Positions 9,137 through 18,104 of a stretch of DNA of 64,000 nucleotides are shown piece by piece (position 1 is the stretch's first letter; each line of letters starts with the position of its first letter). Source of the DNA: Phycisphaerales bacterium. GTDB taxonomy: Bacteria; Planctomycetota; Phycisphaerae; Phycisphaerales; UBA1924. The translations under genes were made by a program, and so were the position numbers. Under the pieces are notes generated by a model. It was not told the DNA's origin. It worked only from the letters and a program-made list of their open reading frames with translations, and did not search any database. The stretch is from NCBI GenBank assembly GCA_029260295.1, contig JAJDDN010000008.1, forward strand, positions 434,001 to 498,000. Reading direction: 5' to 3'.

Positions 9137-9982
9137 TCAGGAGTCGAGCCCGAACAGGCCTTTGAAGAACGCGAGTTGTTGATCTTTGGCATCGGCGGCG
9201 TATTTGCCAAACCCGGCGTGCTCTTGGATGGCTCCGGTGTTGTCGTAGGTGATGAAGTCGATGAGGTTGGGATTGGCGTTTTTGATGATGTAGTTGGAGC
9301 GGAGGGTTTGGATGAAATCGGATTGGGATTGGTAGGGGATGATTGTGTCGCCCTTATTGTGCATGGCGAGGAGGGGGATTGGTTTGAAGCTTTGGAGGTG
9401 GGTTGGGGTGTCGATGGCTTGGACCTCGGCGCGATCGTGGTGGATGCGTGAGAGGCTGTTTTCAGAAGGGCTGGTTGGGAAGTAAAGGCCAAGGAGGTCG
9501 CCGGTGGTGCATTCTATTGATGCGCCTAGAAAGTTGTGGTCGTTGCAGAGGGCTCGGCAGGTGACCATGCCTCCAGCGGACATGCCTCCGATGGCGGATT
9601 TGGTCGTGTCGAAGATGTTGAGGTCTGCGATGGATTCAAGAATGGCGGGGATTTCGGAGACGCACTGGGTGAGGTTGTGGACGGTTTGGGTGGGGGAGTG
9701 TCCGTCTTCAGTGTAGCGTTCGCCGTGTCCTGGGAGGTCGATGGCGACGGCCCCAATGCCTGCGCGGACCCAGCGGTTGTAGCGTCCGGGGTCGAGTTCT
9801 TTGTGGACGGTGCGGCCGTGGATCCAGAGGACCCAGGGGCGGGGGGATTGGGTTGGTTTATCAAAGTCGGGGTGGATGACCAATGCGGGGACATTGTTGC
9901 CGAGGGTCATGTGTTTGGATTTGGCTTGAAGGGATTGGGGGAGTTGCGCGAATCGGTCGTCTGGGATGGGGTATTCGCTCAC
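9137..9982 (-). CDS. alpha/beta hydrolase
   Basis: 281-aa alpha/beta-hydrolase-fold protein, no signal peptide. Nucleophile elbow GMSAGG (Ser135), acid Asp212 in HNKGDTIIP, and His255 in EHAGFG make a complete catalytic triad in the expected order. VLWIHGRTVHKE forms the oxyanion region and DLPGHGERY follows the next strand. This resembles dienelactone hydrolase/prolyl-oligopeptidase-like esterases; the substrate cannot be told. Its ATG overlaps the end of the upstream pyrophosphorylase gene by 4 bases (ATGA), showing translational coupling. Confidence 0.83.
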   Translation of the reverse strand: MSEYPIPDDRFAQLPQSLQAKSKHMTLGNNVPALVIHPDFDKPTQSPRPWVLWIHGRTVHKELDPGRYNRWVRAGIGAVAIDLPGHGERYTEDGHSPTQTVHNLTQCVSEIPAILESIADLNIFDTTKSAIGGMSAGGMVTCRALCNDHNFLGASIECTTGDLLGLYFPTSPSENSLSRIHHDRAEVQAIDTPTHLQSFKPIPLLAMHNKGDTIIPYQSQSDFIQTLRSNYIIKNANPNLIDFITYDNTGAIQEHAGFGKYAADAKDQQLAFFKGLFGLDS

Positions 9983-11397
9983 AGCTGAATGCTCGCGCCG
10001 GGTTCGATGGATTCGGGGAGGTCTTGGCCTTTGAGGTCATCATTGCAGAGCGCAGTGAGTGGGGAAAGTTCGATGGCGGCATTGACAGAGCCGTCGGTGT
10101 TGGTTGGTATGGTGACGCCGTTTGCAGCGAGCCAGTTGGCGGCGCGTTGGGATTGAAGCTGTTTAGAAGTTTCGATAGAGTCTGGGCCTGTGGAGTTTTT
10201 GACGGGGGCAAACTCTTCTACGCGGTCGGTTTCGACGACGATCGAGCGGTCGGCAAGGGCGATGGCGTCGAAGACGAACTGTTCGAGCTTGATGGCATTA
10301 GGTTCTGGTGGATCGACATGAAGGCCAGTCGCGGGATCGAAATGGGCGACCTTTTTGACGGCTCTGTGGAATGGGAGAGCGTAGCTCGGATCAGTGGCGA
10401 TTTTGTTGATGAAGGCGATGGAGATCGCGTGGATCGCGATGGACCCGGCGTTGAACATGAGTTCGTCGCTCTCGTTGGTCATCTCGGCGAGTTCTTGGGG
10501 GAGATCAGAGTATTCAACAACCGACAAGGTGTCCCCGATGCGGCAGAAGACACCGACTTTTTCGTGTGCGTGTGCTTTGGCGACCATCTTGGAACTGAAC
10601 TCTCCGGAGGATTCAGGGGAGTGGGCGTGGAGGCCTATGAAAATAGGGTCGATGATCTTGGCATTCGGATTGTCGACTTGGAAGTAGCTCAGGTGCTCGA
10701 CTCCTCGGGCGATCATGTCTTCGAGTGCGCCCGAAACATGGAGTGCTTTGTAGGCGCCGCCGTGGCCGTCGGGGTTGGTGGCGAGGTGCGCGGGGTCACT
10801 CAGGAGGAGATCGCCGGTTGACGCATCGAAGCTGGGCATGACGCCTTGCTGGAAGAATTTGATGTTCTTTGGGTCGAGCCCGAAGTGGGCGTGGCTTTCA
10901 AAGAAAGCAACGGTCTGCTCATGGTTAAGCGGGCTGGTCATGATGTACCAGGGGATGATCGCGTTGTACTTGCGTTCATTGGCGTAGATGGTTTGGGCGA
11001 ACATTTCGAAGAGTGATTTGTCTGTGACACACGAGGTTGGGTAGCAGCCCTTTGGCCCTTCGTAGCCCAACCTTGAACCTTGACCGCCGGCGACGGTGAA
11101 GCAGCCGACCTTGCCTGCGGCGATGAGTTCTTCACCTTTTTTCTGGTAGGTTACTCGGTCCCAGCTTTTGTCGTTGAGCGCGAAGTAGGGGGCGGGGGCG
11201 ATGGTGTCGGCTGGTGGGGTGGGCTGAAAGCTTGGGCCGTAGGTGTTGATGTACTGGGCGATGTCGTCGAGGTCGAACTGTTGGAGCTCGTTGAAGAGGA
11301 GGTCTGCTCCGTCGCCTTGAACGCCTGCGATGTATTTGGCGAGGGCGGATTGGCCGATGGATTCGAGCTGGGCTGAGAGTGCGGTGGCTGTCGGCAT
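9979..11397 (-). CDS. UDP-N-acetylglucosamine pyrophosphorylase, eukaryote-like UAP1/UDPGP family
   Basis: 472-aa nucleotidyltransferase of the UDPGP family. The nucleotide-binding loop TVAGGQGSRLGYEGPKG lies at 101-117. IPWYIMTSPLNHEQT, KFFQQGVMPSFD, PDGHGGAYKAL and YFQVDNPNAKIIDPIFIG are the features that set UDP-GlcNAc pyrophosphorylases of the AGX1/UAP1 type apart from bacterial GlmU. It should convert UTP and GlcNAc-1-P (or a related sugar phosphate) to the UDP-sugar. The start has a strong GGAGGAG and a TATAAA about 16 nt upstream. It heads a leftward operon with a hydrolase, a permease and trpB. Sugar specificity is inferred. Confidence 0.9.
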   Translation of the reverse strand: MPTATALSAQLESIGQSALAKYIAGVQGDGADLLFNELQQFDLDDIAQYINTYGPSFQPTPPADTIAPAPYFALNDKSWDRVTYQKKGEELIAAGKVGCFTVAGGQGSRLGYEGPKGCYPTSCVTDKSLFEMFAQTIYANERKYNAIIPWYIMTSPLNHEQTVAFFESHAHFGLDPKNIKFFQQGVMPSFDASTGDLLLSDPAHLATNPDGHGGAYKALHVSGALEDMIARGVEHLSYFQVDNPNAKIIDPIFIGLHAHSPESSGEFSSKMVAKAHAHEKVGVFCRIGDTLSVVEYSDLPQELAEMTNESDELMFNAGSIAIHAISIAFINKIATDPSYALPFHRAVKKVAHFDPATGLHVDPPEPNAIKLEQFVFDAIALADRSIVVETDRVEEFAPVKNSTGPDSIETSKQLQSQRAANWLAANGVTIPTNTDGSVNAAIELSPLTALCNDDLKGQDLPESIEPGASIQL

Positions 11398-11413
11398 CGG
11401 GGGCTCCTCCTGA

Positions 11414-11419
11414 TTTATA
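11414..11419 (-). promoter_or_regulatory. TATAAA -10 element of the UAP operon
   Basis: TATAAA on the minus strand, 16 nt before the ATG at 11397, with the Shine-Dalgarno GGAGGAG between them. It implies a short leader of about 10 nt. Confidence 0.45.
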
Positions 11420-11487
11420 CAGGCTCATTTGGAATGAATGTATCCAAAGTGATTCTGTATCCTACTGCTCCCGATGGTGCGGGGCAC

Positions 11488-11493
11488 TAGAGT
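11488..11493 (+). promoter_or_regulatory. TAGAGT -10-like element of rpe
   Basis: TAGAGT 5 nt before the rpe ATG, no Shine-Dalgarno. The region before the ATG (AGTGGGGCATGATTGAT) is also found before the ExbB-like gene at 25301. Confidence 0.4.
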
Positions 11494-11498
11494 GGGGC

Positions 11499-12182
11499 AT
11501 GATTGATCCGATCTCTGCCAAACCTGATACACCGTTGATCGCGCCCTCTATTCTGGCCGCGGACTTTGCCAACCTTGCCGATGATGCTTTGGCGTCGCTC
11601 CAAGCGGGAGGGGATTTGCTGCATGTGGACATCATGGACGGGCACTTTGTCCCGAATCTCTCGATGGGTCCGGCGGTGGTGGAGTCGTTGTCGAAAGCGC
11701 TTCCCGAGGCGTATCTGGATGTGCATCTGATGGTGTCGGATCCGGGGGCGTATTTCAAGTCATTCGCAGATGCTGGGGCGAACCTGCTGAGTTTTCATAT
11801 TGAGGTGTGCGAATCTGAACAGCACGCGCGGGACTTGTGTGGCGTAATCGGGGATCTGGGTGTGCATACGGGGATTGTGATCAATCCGCCGACGGATATA
11901 GAACGGGTGCTGCCTGTGGTGGATGCGTTTGATCTGGTGCTTGTGATGAGTGTGAATCCTGGGTTTGGGGGGCAGGCGTTTATTCCTGAGGTGCTGGAAA
12001 AAGGCCGGCGGATTGCTCCGATGCTGCGGGATGATCAGAGATTGGAAATAGATGGGGGGATTGGACTTGAGACTGCGGGGCTCGCTCGACAAGCGGGGTT
12101 TGATCTGCTGATTGCGGGTTCTGCGATCTATGGAAAACCAAGGGATCAGTGGGGCGAGATCATCCGTACATTGCGTGGCTGA
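11499..12182 (+). CDS. rpe: ribulose-phosphate 3-epimerase
   Basis: 227-aa TIM-barrel enzyme interconverting ribulose-5-P and xylulose-5-P in the pentose phosphate pathway. Signature APSILAADFANL (15-26), metal/catalytic residues in LHVDIMDGHFVPN (His42, Asp44, Asp47, His49), VMSVNPGFGGQ and EIDGGI are all present. Length is typical. ATG 11499 fits homologues; an open frame back to 11379 adds 40 residues that read through the divergent promoter region and is rejected. Confidence 0.97.
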   Translation: MIDPISAKPDTPLIAPSILAADFANLADDALASLQAGGDLLHVDIMDGHFVPNLSMGPAVVESLSKALPEAYLDVHLMVSDPGAYFKSFADAGANLLSFHIEVCESEQHARDLCGVIGDLGVHTGIVINPPTDIERVLPVVDAFDLVLVMSVNPGFGGQAFIPEVLEKGRRIAPMLRDDQRLEIDGGIGLETAGLARQAGFDLLIAGSAIYGKPRDQWGEIIRTLRG

Positions 12183-12329
12183 TACGATCACCAAACCTCC
12201 TTGTTTGCAAGTGCTTACAAAGGTCGATTGTCACGCTCGCTCATGAGAAATACTCGATGCGGTCGATGATGTGCTACAGTGGTCCCACCGGTTGAATCGT
12301 TCGTTCAATCTGAGGCCCAGGACGGATCC

Positions 12330-12968
12330 ATGCCCAAGCCATCTCGTTACACAATCATTTTGCTCAAAGCATGTTCAACCGGATGGGATGATCAAGATCG
12401 TCTATGCGGTGTGACAGATCTGCCGCCCAGTGAAGAGTCGTTGGTAAATCTTTCCAGTGCGATCCAACTGAAAACAGATATTAACGAGCTGTGTTCCCAT
12501 ATGTCCACTATTTTCTGTGGCCCATCAGACATATCGATGCAGTGTGCCCGGATAATGGCCGGCTCAAACGAGATCAAGTTTAAAGCAAGCGAGAATCTTC
12601 GCGAGTTGGATCTCGGATTGTGGGAAGGCGTACTCCGCAACGATCTTGAAGACCGATTCCCAAGCGTGTACAGCCAATGGATCGCTCAGCCTGGAACGGT
12701 TGCCCCGCCAGATGGGGAATCACTCGAAGCGGTTCAAGAGCGAGTTGTTGCTCAACTCTTCAAAAACCTGCGGAAACTCAAGTCAGAACACCCAACAGTG
12801 GGTCTGGTACTCAGGCCTTACGCGTGGTCAGTGCTTAAGTGCTGGCTGGACCAGAAGCCGTTGTCGGATGTCTGGGAGTATCACAGCAGTTCGCCCACGC
12901 TAGAGTCGTTTTCATTAGATAAAGAAGTGGTTGACACTCATTGTGCACGGAAGACAAAAATTGCCTAA
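12330..12968 (+). CDS. histidine-phosphatase-fold protein lacking the catalytic histidines
   Basis: 212-aa protein whose layout follows the phosphoglycerate mutase/histidine phosphatase superfamily: LRELDLGLWEG, PPDGESLEAVQERV and a final strand VGLVLRPYAW. The two catalytic positions are changed. The usual RHG near the N-terminus is KAC (ILLKACSTGWDD), and the usual S-H-G after the last core strand is R-P-Y. The Arg of the SPLxRAxQTA motif also seems lost (GPSDISMQCARIM). It is therefore probably a pseudoenzyme or a binding protein. ATG 12330 has AGGA upstream; a GTG at 12279 is less likely. Neighbours are rpe and accD. Confidence 0.72.
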   Translation: MPKPSRYTIILLKACSTGWDDQDRLCGVTDLPPSEESLVNLSSAIQLKTDINELCSHMSTIFCGPSDISMQCARIMAGSNEIKFKASENLRELDLGLWEGVLRNDLEDRFPSVYSQWIAQPGTVAPPDGESLEAVQERVVAQLFKNLRKLKSEHPTVGLVLRPYAWSVLKCWLDQKPLSDVWEYHSSSPTLESFSLDKEVVDTHCARKTKIA

Positions 12969-13037
12969 AATAGCCATTGGTGAGCCGCGAGGAGTGATTG
13001 ATGAAATCGCTCCCCTCGGTAGACAAAGGATACCAGT

Positions 13038-13880
13038 ATGAGCCAAATTGCAACACATAGCGTGCAAAAGACAAAGTCAAAGAGCCGGCGGGGGATCCCC
13101 GAAGGGCTCTGGCTGCGTTGCCCATCATGCTCGACGATGATTTATCGTCGGCAGATGGAAGCCAACATGCATGTGTGCCCAGATTGCAGCCATCACTACC
13201 GAATCTCAGCTCTCCAACGCATCGAACAACTGACCGATGCCGATACCTTTGTACCGATGTTCACCGATCTCAGGGCAACTGATCCATTGAACTTTGTGGA
13301 TCTCAAAAAATACCCTGATCGCATCAAAGCTGAACAGAAAAAAACCGGCCAGAAAGAAGGCTGCCAGGCCGGCACATGCTTTATCAAAGGTCGTCCTGCG
13401 ATGCTCGCATGCCTGGATCTCACATTCTTGATGGGATCAATGGGCTCTGTTGTCGGCGAGATGCTCACGCGTGCAATCGAGCACGCGACGGCTGAAGGCC
13501 TCCCACTAATAATCGTGTCATGTTCCGGCGGTGCCCGTATGCAAGAGGCCGGCTTGAGCCTGATGCAGATGGCCAAAACATCCGCGGCCCTCGCCCGCCA
13601 TGATGACGCGGGTGGGTTATTCATCTCAGTCCTGACCGATCCAACCACCGGCGGCGTGACCGCCTCGTTTGCCATGCTCGGAGATTTCCATATCGCCGAG
13701 CCCAAAGCCTTGATCGGCTTTGCGGGTCCTCGAGTCATCCGCCAGACAATCCGACAGGATTTGCCTGATGGATTCCAGCGTGCAGAGTTCTTGCAAGAAC
13801 GCGGGATGGTGGACCGTGTTGTCCATCGTCATGAACTCCGGAGCGAACTGGCGCGGTTGATTGACTACGCTGGGATGTGA
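13038..13880 (+). CDS. accD: acetyl-CoA carboxylase carboxyltransferase subunit beta
   Basis: 280-aa carboxyltransferase subunit making malonyl-CoA for fatty acid synthesis. It starts with the expected four-cysteine zinc ribbon (Cys28, Cys31, Cys47, Cys50), followed by the crotonase-like core with SGGARMQEAGLSLMQMAKTSAAL, DPTTGGVTASFAMLGD and AGPRVIRQTIRQDLPDGFQRAEFL. Length and order match AccD. The partner accA is not in the window. The lnt gene starts inside its stop codon. Confidence 0.97.
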   Translation: MSQIATHSVQKTKSKSRRGIPEGLWLRCPSCSTMIYRRQMEANMHVCPDCSHHYRISALQRIEQLTDADTFVPMFTDLRATDPLNFVDLKKYPDRIKAEQKKTGQKEGCQAGTCFIKGRPAMLACLDLTFLMGSMGSVVGEMLTRAIEHATAEGLPLIIVSCSGGARMQEAGLSLMQMAKTSAALARHDDAGGLFISVLTDPTTGGVTASFAMLGDFHIAEPKALIGFAGPRVIRQTIRQDLPDGFQRAEFLQERGMVDRVVHRHELRSELARLIDYAGM

Positions 13881-15664
13881 TTCGATTGCATTCAAATACT
13901 ATGGCCTTGCTCAAATGGACTCAGAGGTATCCTCGCGTTCGAGCGATGTCATGCGGTCTGCTGAGTGCTTTGTTTCTTGTTCTGGCATTCCCATTCTTCG
14001 AGAGTAATGGGGTGTGGTGGCTTTCGATTCTGATCCCGATCCCACTTATGGTTGTTGCAGAAAATCCAGTGACCCATCCGAGCCGAGCAGCGGTCTATGC
14101 CGGGCTGGGAGTACTCCCGGCATGGCTCTGGACCCACCAATGGATGTGGGGGGTCACCAAGATCGGCACCCCATTTCTGATGGTTTATCTCGTATTCTTT
14201 GTCTGGCTCTTTGTGTGGACCGGGGCTCGGTTATGTCAGTATTTCGGCAAAGCGTGGATCGTGCTCCCAGTGGCATGGGTTGGGATTGAGTTCTTACGAG
14301 GTACGGTGGCTCTCAGTGGGTACCCGTGGTACTTGTCTTCGCATCCATTGATTGACTCGCCCGGGCAAATACTCGCGGGTCCAGCGGCCATTGGTGGGGT
14401 GCACTTGGTCGGATTTCTTGCAGTAATCTTTGGTTGGCAGCTTTGGGGCTTTGTCCGAGGCGATGGCTTTATTTCTCGTAGCTTGAGTGCATCGGGAGTG
14501 CTTGGCCTCTGGATAGTTCTAGGGATTATCGGATTAGAATCTGACACTGGTGAGCAACGAACAGTCACAGTCGGGATTGTTCAGCCAAATATCCCCCAAG
14601 ACAACCGGATGGATTGGACGGATCGCCAGAGATATGTGGACTGGATGATGCTGCGCGAGTTGACCATCGCCAGTGCCCGTGATTCAGAACGAACCCCAGA
14701 TTTTATAGTGTGGCCAGAAGGGTTCGTTCCCGGCTGGACATTTGATCCAATCTCTCTTCAACACGAACGGGAGAATGGGTTTACATGGGATTTACGACCT
14801 CGGCATATCGATGATGCCCCAGGTGTGTGGGGCCTGCCAGAGTTGATCCCGGCGACCACAATCGTTGATGAGTTTCTTGTGATGCAAAGAAATCTTGATA
14901 TTCCAATGGTTGTGGGTTCTGTTGCCTTTGAAAACTTGAAGATTGAACGGGACGATCAAGAATGGGTGACCTACTCAAACGACGGCATGTACAACAGCGT
15001 GTTCTCAGTAGCCAATGGTGAGATTGATCCGAAATGGTACAACAAAATGCATCTGACGCCATTCGGCGAGGTGATGCCTGTGATCTCAAAGTGGGAATGG
15101 CTCGAAAAACAACTTCTTGGCCTGGGGGCGACTGGGATGGAGTTTATTTTGTCAGCAGGTCAAGAACCAATGGTACTAAATGTGCCTGTAAAGCGTGGTG
15201 AAATTCGTATCGGAACACCGATTTGCTTTGAAGCAACTGTATCAAATGTGTGCCAAGATCTGGTGTTCGATCAGGGAGAGCGGATAGCAGATATCCTGGT
15301 CAATATCACCAATGACGGCTGGTTCGGGAGCTGGGATCCATCAAGAAGGACTCATATGCTCACGGCTCGCTGGCGATGTATTGAACTCGGCACACCGATG
15401 GTTCGGTGTGCAAATACTGGAGTGTCGTGCGTGATCGATCGCCGCGGGGCGGTTGTGGAGGAAAGACTAAGTATGGTTGATCGAGAGGACCCAATGAGTG
15501 GGTACCTCAATGCGAGCGTGGAACTCGGTTCAGGAGATTTAAATATGGCTCTAGAATGGTTTAGAGGCGTATTTGGGTGGAGTATGCTCGGGTTGACCGG
15601 ATTAGGACTGATTTTGAGCTTTCTGCAAAAACGAAGCGAACCGGTGCTGGACGCCGATGTGTAG
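13877..15664 (+). CDS. lnt: apolipoprotein N-acyltransferase
   Basis: 595-aa inner-membrane enzyme that adds the third acyl chain to lipoproteins. Five or more hydrophobic helices lie in the first 220 residues, then a carbon-nitrogen hydrolase domain with the triad Glu281 (WPEGF), Lys390 (NKMHLTPFGE) and Cys450 (PICFEA). NDGWFG and the final hydrophobic helix also fit. The GTG at 13877 overlaps the accD stop (GTGA); an ATG at 13901 without Shine-Dalgarno is the alternative. A lipoprotein gene follows 38 bp downstream. Confidence 0.93.
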   Translation: MIRLHSNTMALLKWTQRYPRVRAMSCGLLSALFLVLAFPFFESNGVWWLSILIPIPLMVVAENPVTHPSRAAVYAGLGVLPAWLWTHQWMWGVTKIGTPFLMVYLVFFVWLFVWTGARLCQYFGKAWIVLPVAWVGIEFLRGTVALSGYPWYLSSHPLIDSPGQILAGPAAIGGVHLVGFLAVIFGWQLWGFVRGDGFISRSLSASGVLGLWIVLGIIGLESDTGEQRTVTVGIVQPNIPQDNRMDWTDRQRYVDWMMLRELTIASARDSERTPDFIVWPEGFVPGWTFDPISLQHERENGFTWDLRPRHIDDAPGVWGLPELIPATTIVDEFLVMQRNLDIPMVVGSVAFENLKIERDDQEWVTYSNDGMYNSVFSVANGEIDPKWYNKMHLTPFGEVMPVISKWEWLEKQLLGLGATGMEFILSAGQEPMVLNVPVKRGEIRIGTPICFEATVSNVCQDLVFDQGERIADILVNITNDGWFGSWDPSRRTHMLTARWRCIELGTPMVRCANTGVSCVIDRRGAVVEERLSMVDREDPMSGYLNASVELGSGDLNMALEWFRGVFGWSMLGLTGLGLILSFLQKRSEPVLDADV

Positions 15665-15702
15665 GTGTATTGAATCTCCTTTAAAATCGACAAGGACTCT
15701 AG

Positions 15703-16791
15703 ATGAAAGAATCAAAAAACTTGTGTATATCGGTGCCATTGTTCGCTTTGATCTGTGGGGCCTTATTGGGGTGCTCGTCAGGTTCAGGGCAAACAGCTCA
15801 ACGCGATTCGTCCCAAGCAGCCAGTTCTACAAGGGGGAATCAAAGGGCTGTGCAGACCGGCCGGTCTCGCCGAGAACTGAAGTTTGAAGCGGTGCAGGCA
15901 TTGCTGGAGTTGTCGACTGATGTAAACCCGGAAACCCGGGCAAACGCGCTCGAAGCACTTCAGGGCCATACCGATTCGCTTGAATCCGTCGCGGCGTTAG
16001 GTTTATCTGATCCCAACGCGGGTGTTCGATCCGTGGCCGCGATGGTGGCGGGGAAACAAAGGCTCAGCGATCTCTCTCCGATGCTCGACGGGTTATTGAA
16101 CGATTCGTCGCCTTTTGTGCGAGCTTCGGCGATCTTTGCAACAGTGAAGATTCATAGTTTAAACAGCGAGAATATTGACATCACGCCATTGGCAGTCATG
16201 TTGCTTGAATCAGCAGACATCCGTGTGAGCTCGCACGCCGCCTATGTGCTTGGCGAACTTGGAAACTCTTCGGCTATCCCGCTGCTTCGACAAGCGGGCG
16301 GGCGGCCATGGGGTCAAACGGCTCCGGTACGCCGACAGCTGTTCCGCTTGCAGATCGCCGAAGCCATGATCAAACTCGGGGACTCAGAGAGTCTCGACGC
16401 GGTGCGGAGCGCGTTGTATCCATCGAGACCCGAGGAACTTGAGGCTACTGCATTGGCTGTTCAGATTATTGGTGAAATCCAGGACCGCGGAGCGATCGAC
16501 CAGTTGATCTACTTGGTAGATGAGAACAGCGAACGCCAGATGCCCGCAGAGGTCCGATTGGCTGTTGCGGGGGCACTGGCCAAACTGGGGCTCAGAGAAG
16601 GCGGCTTTATAGCTGATGAGTTCGCTGAGAGACCTAATCCTGTAATCCGTGCCCAAGCGGCTCTGGTGTATGGCCGCACCGGTCGGGCAGAGCACCTACC
16701 CAAACTCGAAGGGATGTTGGAAGACGAGCTAGCACAAGTTCGGGCGGCGAGTGCAGGGGCGATATTAGAGATTCTAGGGGAAGGTCAATGA
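15703..16791 (+). CDS. HEAT-repeat lipoprotein
   Basis: 362-aa predicted lipoprotein: hydrophobic signal then GALLGC with Cys24. A Ser/Gln-rich linker leads into HEAT-like helical repeats from about residue 60 on (ALEALQGHTDSLESVAALGL, SDPNAGVRSVAAMVAG, NDSSPFVRASAIFATVKI, SSHAAYVLGELGNSSAIPLL). No catalytic motif. A scaffold or phycobilisome-lyase-like repeat protein is the best description; function unknown. ATG 15703 has AAGGAC upstream. It sits directly after lnt, so both may be in one transcript. Confidence 0.8.
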   Translation: MKESKNLCISVPLFALICGALLGCSSGSGQTAQRDSSQAASSTRGNQRAVQTGRSRRELKFEAVQALLELSTDVNPETRANALEALQGHTDSLESVAALGLSDPNAGVRSVAAMVAGKQRLSDLSPMLDGLLNDSSPFVRASAIFATVKIHSLNSENIDITPLAVMLLESADIRVSSHAAYVLGELGNSSAIPLLRQAGGRPWGQTAPVRRQLFRLQIAEAMIKLGDSESLDAVRSALYPSRPEELEATALAVQIIGEIQDRGAIDQLIYLVDENSERQMPAEVRLAVAGALAKLGLREGGFIADEFAERPNPVIRAQAALVYGRTGRAEHLPKLEGMLEDELAQVRAASAGAILEILGEGQ

Positions 16792-16919
16792 AGTGGAACC
16801 CATGCTCTCAGAGGGCGTATAGCGTGGAGCGCACCCCGTAGTGCGCGAATGACGGGCCTGTGGGAGGCATAGGCCCCACACGGGTCGAAAAGGGGCTACA
16901 CTAGCATTCCCATACGAGC

Positions 16920-16945
16920 CCCCGCGACGGTTGCGGGGTGTTTGA
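16920..16945 (+). terminator. GC-rich hairpin before the coiled-coil gene
   Basis: CCCCGC (16920-16925), 7-nt loop, GCGGGG (16933-16938), then TGTTTG. A weak terminator or a leader hairpin; it is 34 nt upstream of the GTG start at 16973. The remainder of 16792-16972 shows no gene. Confidence 0.35.
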
Positions 16946-16972
16946 AACGACACGATTTTCTAGGAGTCGAGC

Positions 16973-17833
16973 GTGCATATTCTCACCAAGGTCTTTGTCC
17001 TATTCGCCGCAGTTCTAAGCATCATGATGGCGGCTCTAGCGATCTCATTTTCTGTAAACGCCGATCGGATCCTCGCGGATTACGATAGTGCTCTGGCGAG
17101 GGCCCAGTCAGCAGAAGATGGGTACCAAACATACAAAGGTATCCAGTCTCAAGCCCATGCAACGCTCGAAGAAGACAAAATTCGTCTTCAGGACGAGCTT
17201 GCATCAAGAGATTCGAACACCCGCCGATTAGAAGCCGCCAACTCTGAGTTGCGTATTGGTATGCGTCAAGCGGAATCAGAGCGTGTTTCAATCACCTCAA
17301 AGATCGCCCAGCTCGGTGTGACCACCGAGACCCAGGCAAACATCATTGCTGACTACAAAGACGAGTTGAGCAGACTTCGATTGGCTGAGCGGAACTACCT
17401 CGATGAAAAAATCGATCTCGAAAAACAACTTGGCGATCTTGAGAGCCAGGTCATTGTGTACGAGCAGGTCAAACGAGCACTCCAAGAACAGCTCGAAGAA
17501 GTCCGTCGCCTTGTGGATAACCCAGGATCGTCAGCAACATTTGCCACAAGCAATACTGCCACGGAAATTTCAGGCCCACCAATTAGCGGCCGGATCGATG
17601 AAGTCCGCACAGATCCAAACACGGGTGATCTTCTCGTTAAGATCAATCTTGGTACAAATGACCGGATCGCTAACAACTCACGCATGTATGTCCACCGAAG
17701 CAACTCGACTTACCTCGGTGAGTTGGTTGTCTTCCGGGTTGACATGAATCATGCTGTTGCTCGTGTGGCTTATACCGCACCGGGCCAGAAGATCCGTGAA
17801 GGCGACCAAGTATTGAGCAAGCTCGGCAGCTGA
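16973..17833 (+). CDS. membrane-anchored coiled-coil protein
   Basis: 286-aa protein with one N-terminal membrane anchor (VFVLFAAVLSIMMAALAISF), then about 150 residues of heptad-like Glu/Leu/Arg-rich coiled coil (roughly 45-195), and a compact C-terminal beta-rich domain starting ISGRIDEVRTDPNTGDLLVKINLG and ending GQKIREGDQVLSKLGS. That end resembles a small beta-barrel seen after coiled coils in MreC-like or efflux adaptor proteins, but I cannot assign a family. GTG 16973 has AGGAG upstream. A small membrane protein gene follows 67 bp later. Confidence 0.78.
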   Translation: MHILTKVFVLFAAVLSIMMAALAISFSVNADRILADYDSALARAQSAEDGYQTYKGIQSQAHATLEEDKIRLQDELASRDSNTRRLEAANSELRIGMRQAESERVSITSKIAQLGVTTETQANIIADYKDELSRLRLAERNYLDEKIDLEKQLGDLESQVIVYEQVKRALQEQLEEVRRLVDNPGSSATFATSNTATEISGPPISGRIDEVRTDPNTGDLLVKINLGTNDRIANNSRMYVHRSNSTYLGELVVFRVDMNHAVARVAYTAPGQKIREGDQVLSKLGS

Positions 17834-17900
17834 GTCTGTCTTTAGACTTTGAAGCATCTCAAGAGAGATGCATCTATGAATGAAAGCATTGGAGACAGCG

Positions 17901-18104
17901 ATGAGCCAGTTTGGAATGCAGATGCCCGGCGGCGGGCAGTCAAATAAAAGTACCCCTGATGTGTACACCGCACTGATCTTTCTCGGTGTCGTAGCGATGG
18001 CTGTGGCGGTCGGGATGTTGTGGGTTAATGGTGCCAAGCTTTCGCCCGAAGCGGGCAATGCTTTGAGTGTTCAGGAAGAAGGGAATATCCGGATCACAAA
18101 CTGA
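17901..18104 (+). CDS. small single-pass membrane protein
   Basis: 67-aa protein: a Gly/Met/Gln-rich start (SQFGMQMPGGGQS), one membrane helix ALIFLGVVAMAVAVGMLWV (about 30-48), and a short polar tail. ATG 17901 was chosen because GGAGA precedes it; an upstream ATG at 17880 would add 7 residues. It follows the coiled-coil membrane protein and may act with it. No family recognised. Confidence 0.7.
   Translation: MSQFGMQMPGGGQSNKSTPDVYTALIFLGVVAMAVAVGMLWVNGAKLSPEAGNALSVQEEGNIRITN

Noticed and set aside
9883..10821. 312-codon plus-strand open frame opposite the UAP-like pyrophosphorylase
   Set aside because: Shadow of a gene with clear family motifs; no recognisable domain of its own.
12183..12329. 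Search for a trp- or rpe-linked attenuator or riboswitch
   Set aside because: No leader peptide or conserved riboswitch core seen here, before trpB or before the map-trpA pair; only a TACAGT at 12275-12280 that may be the promoter of the phosphatase-like gene.
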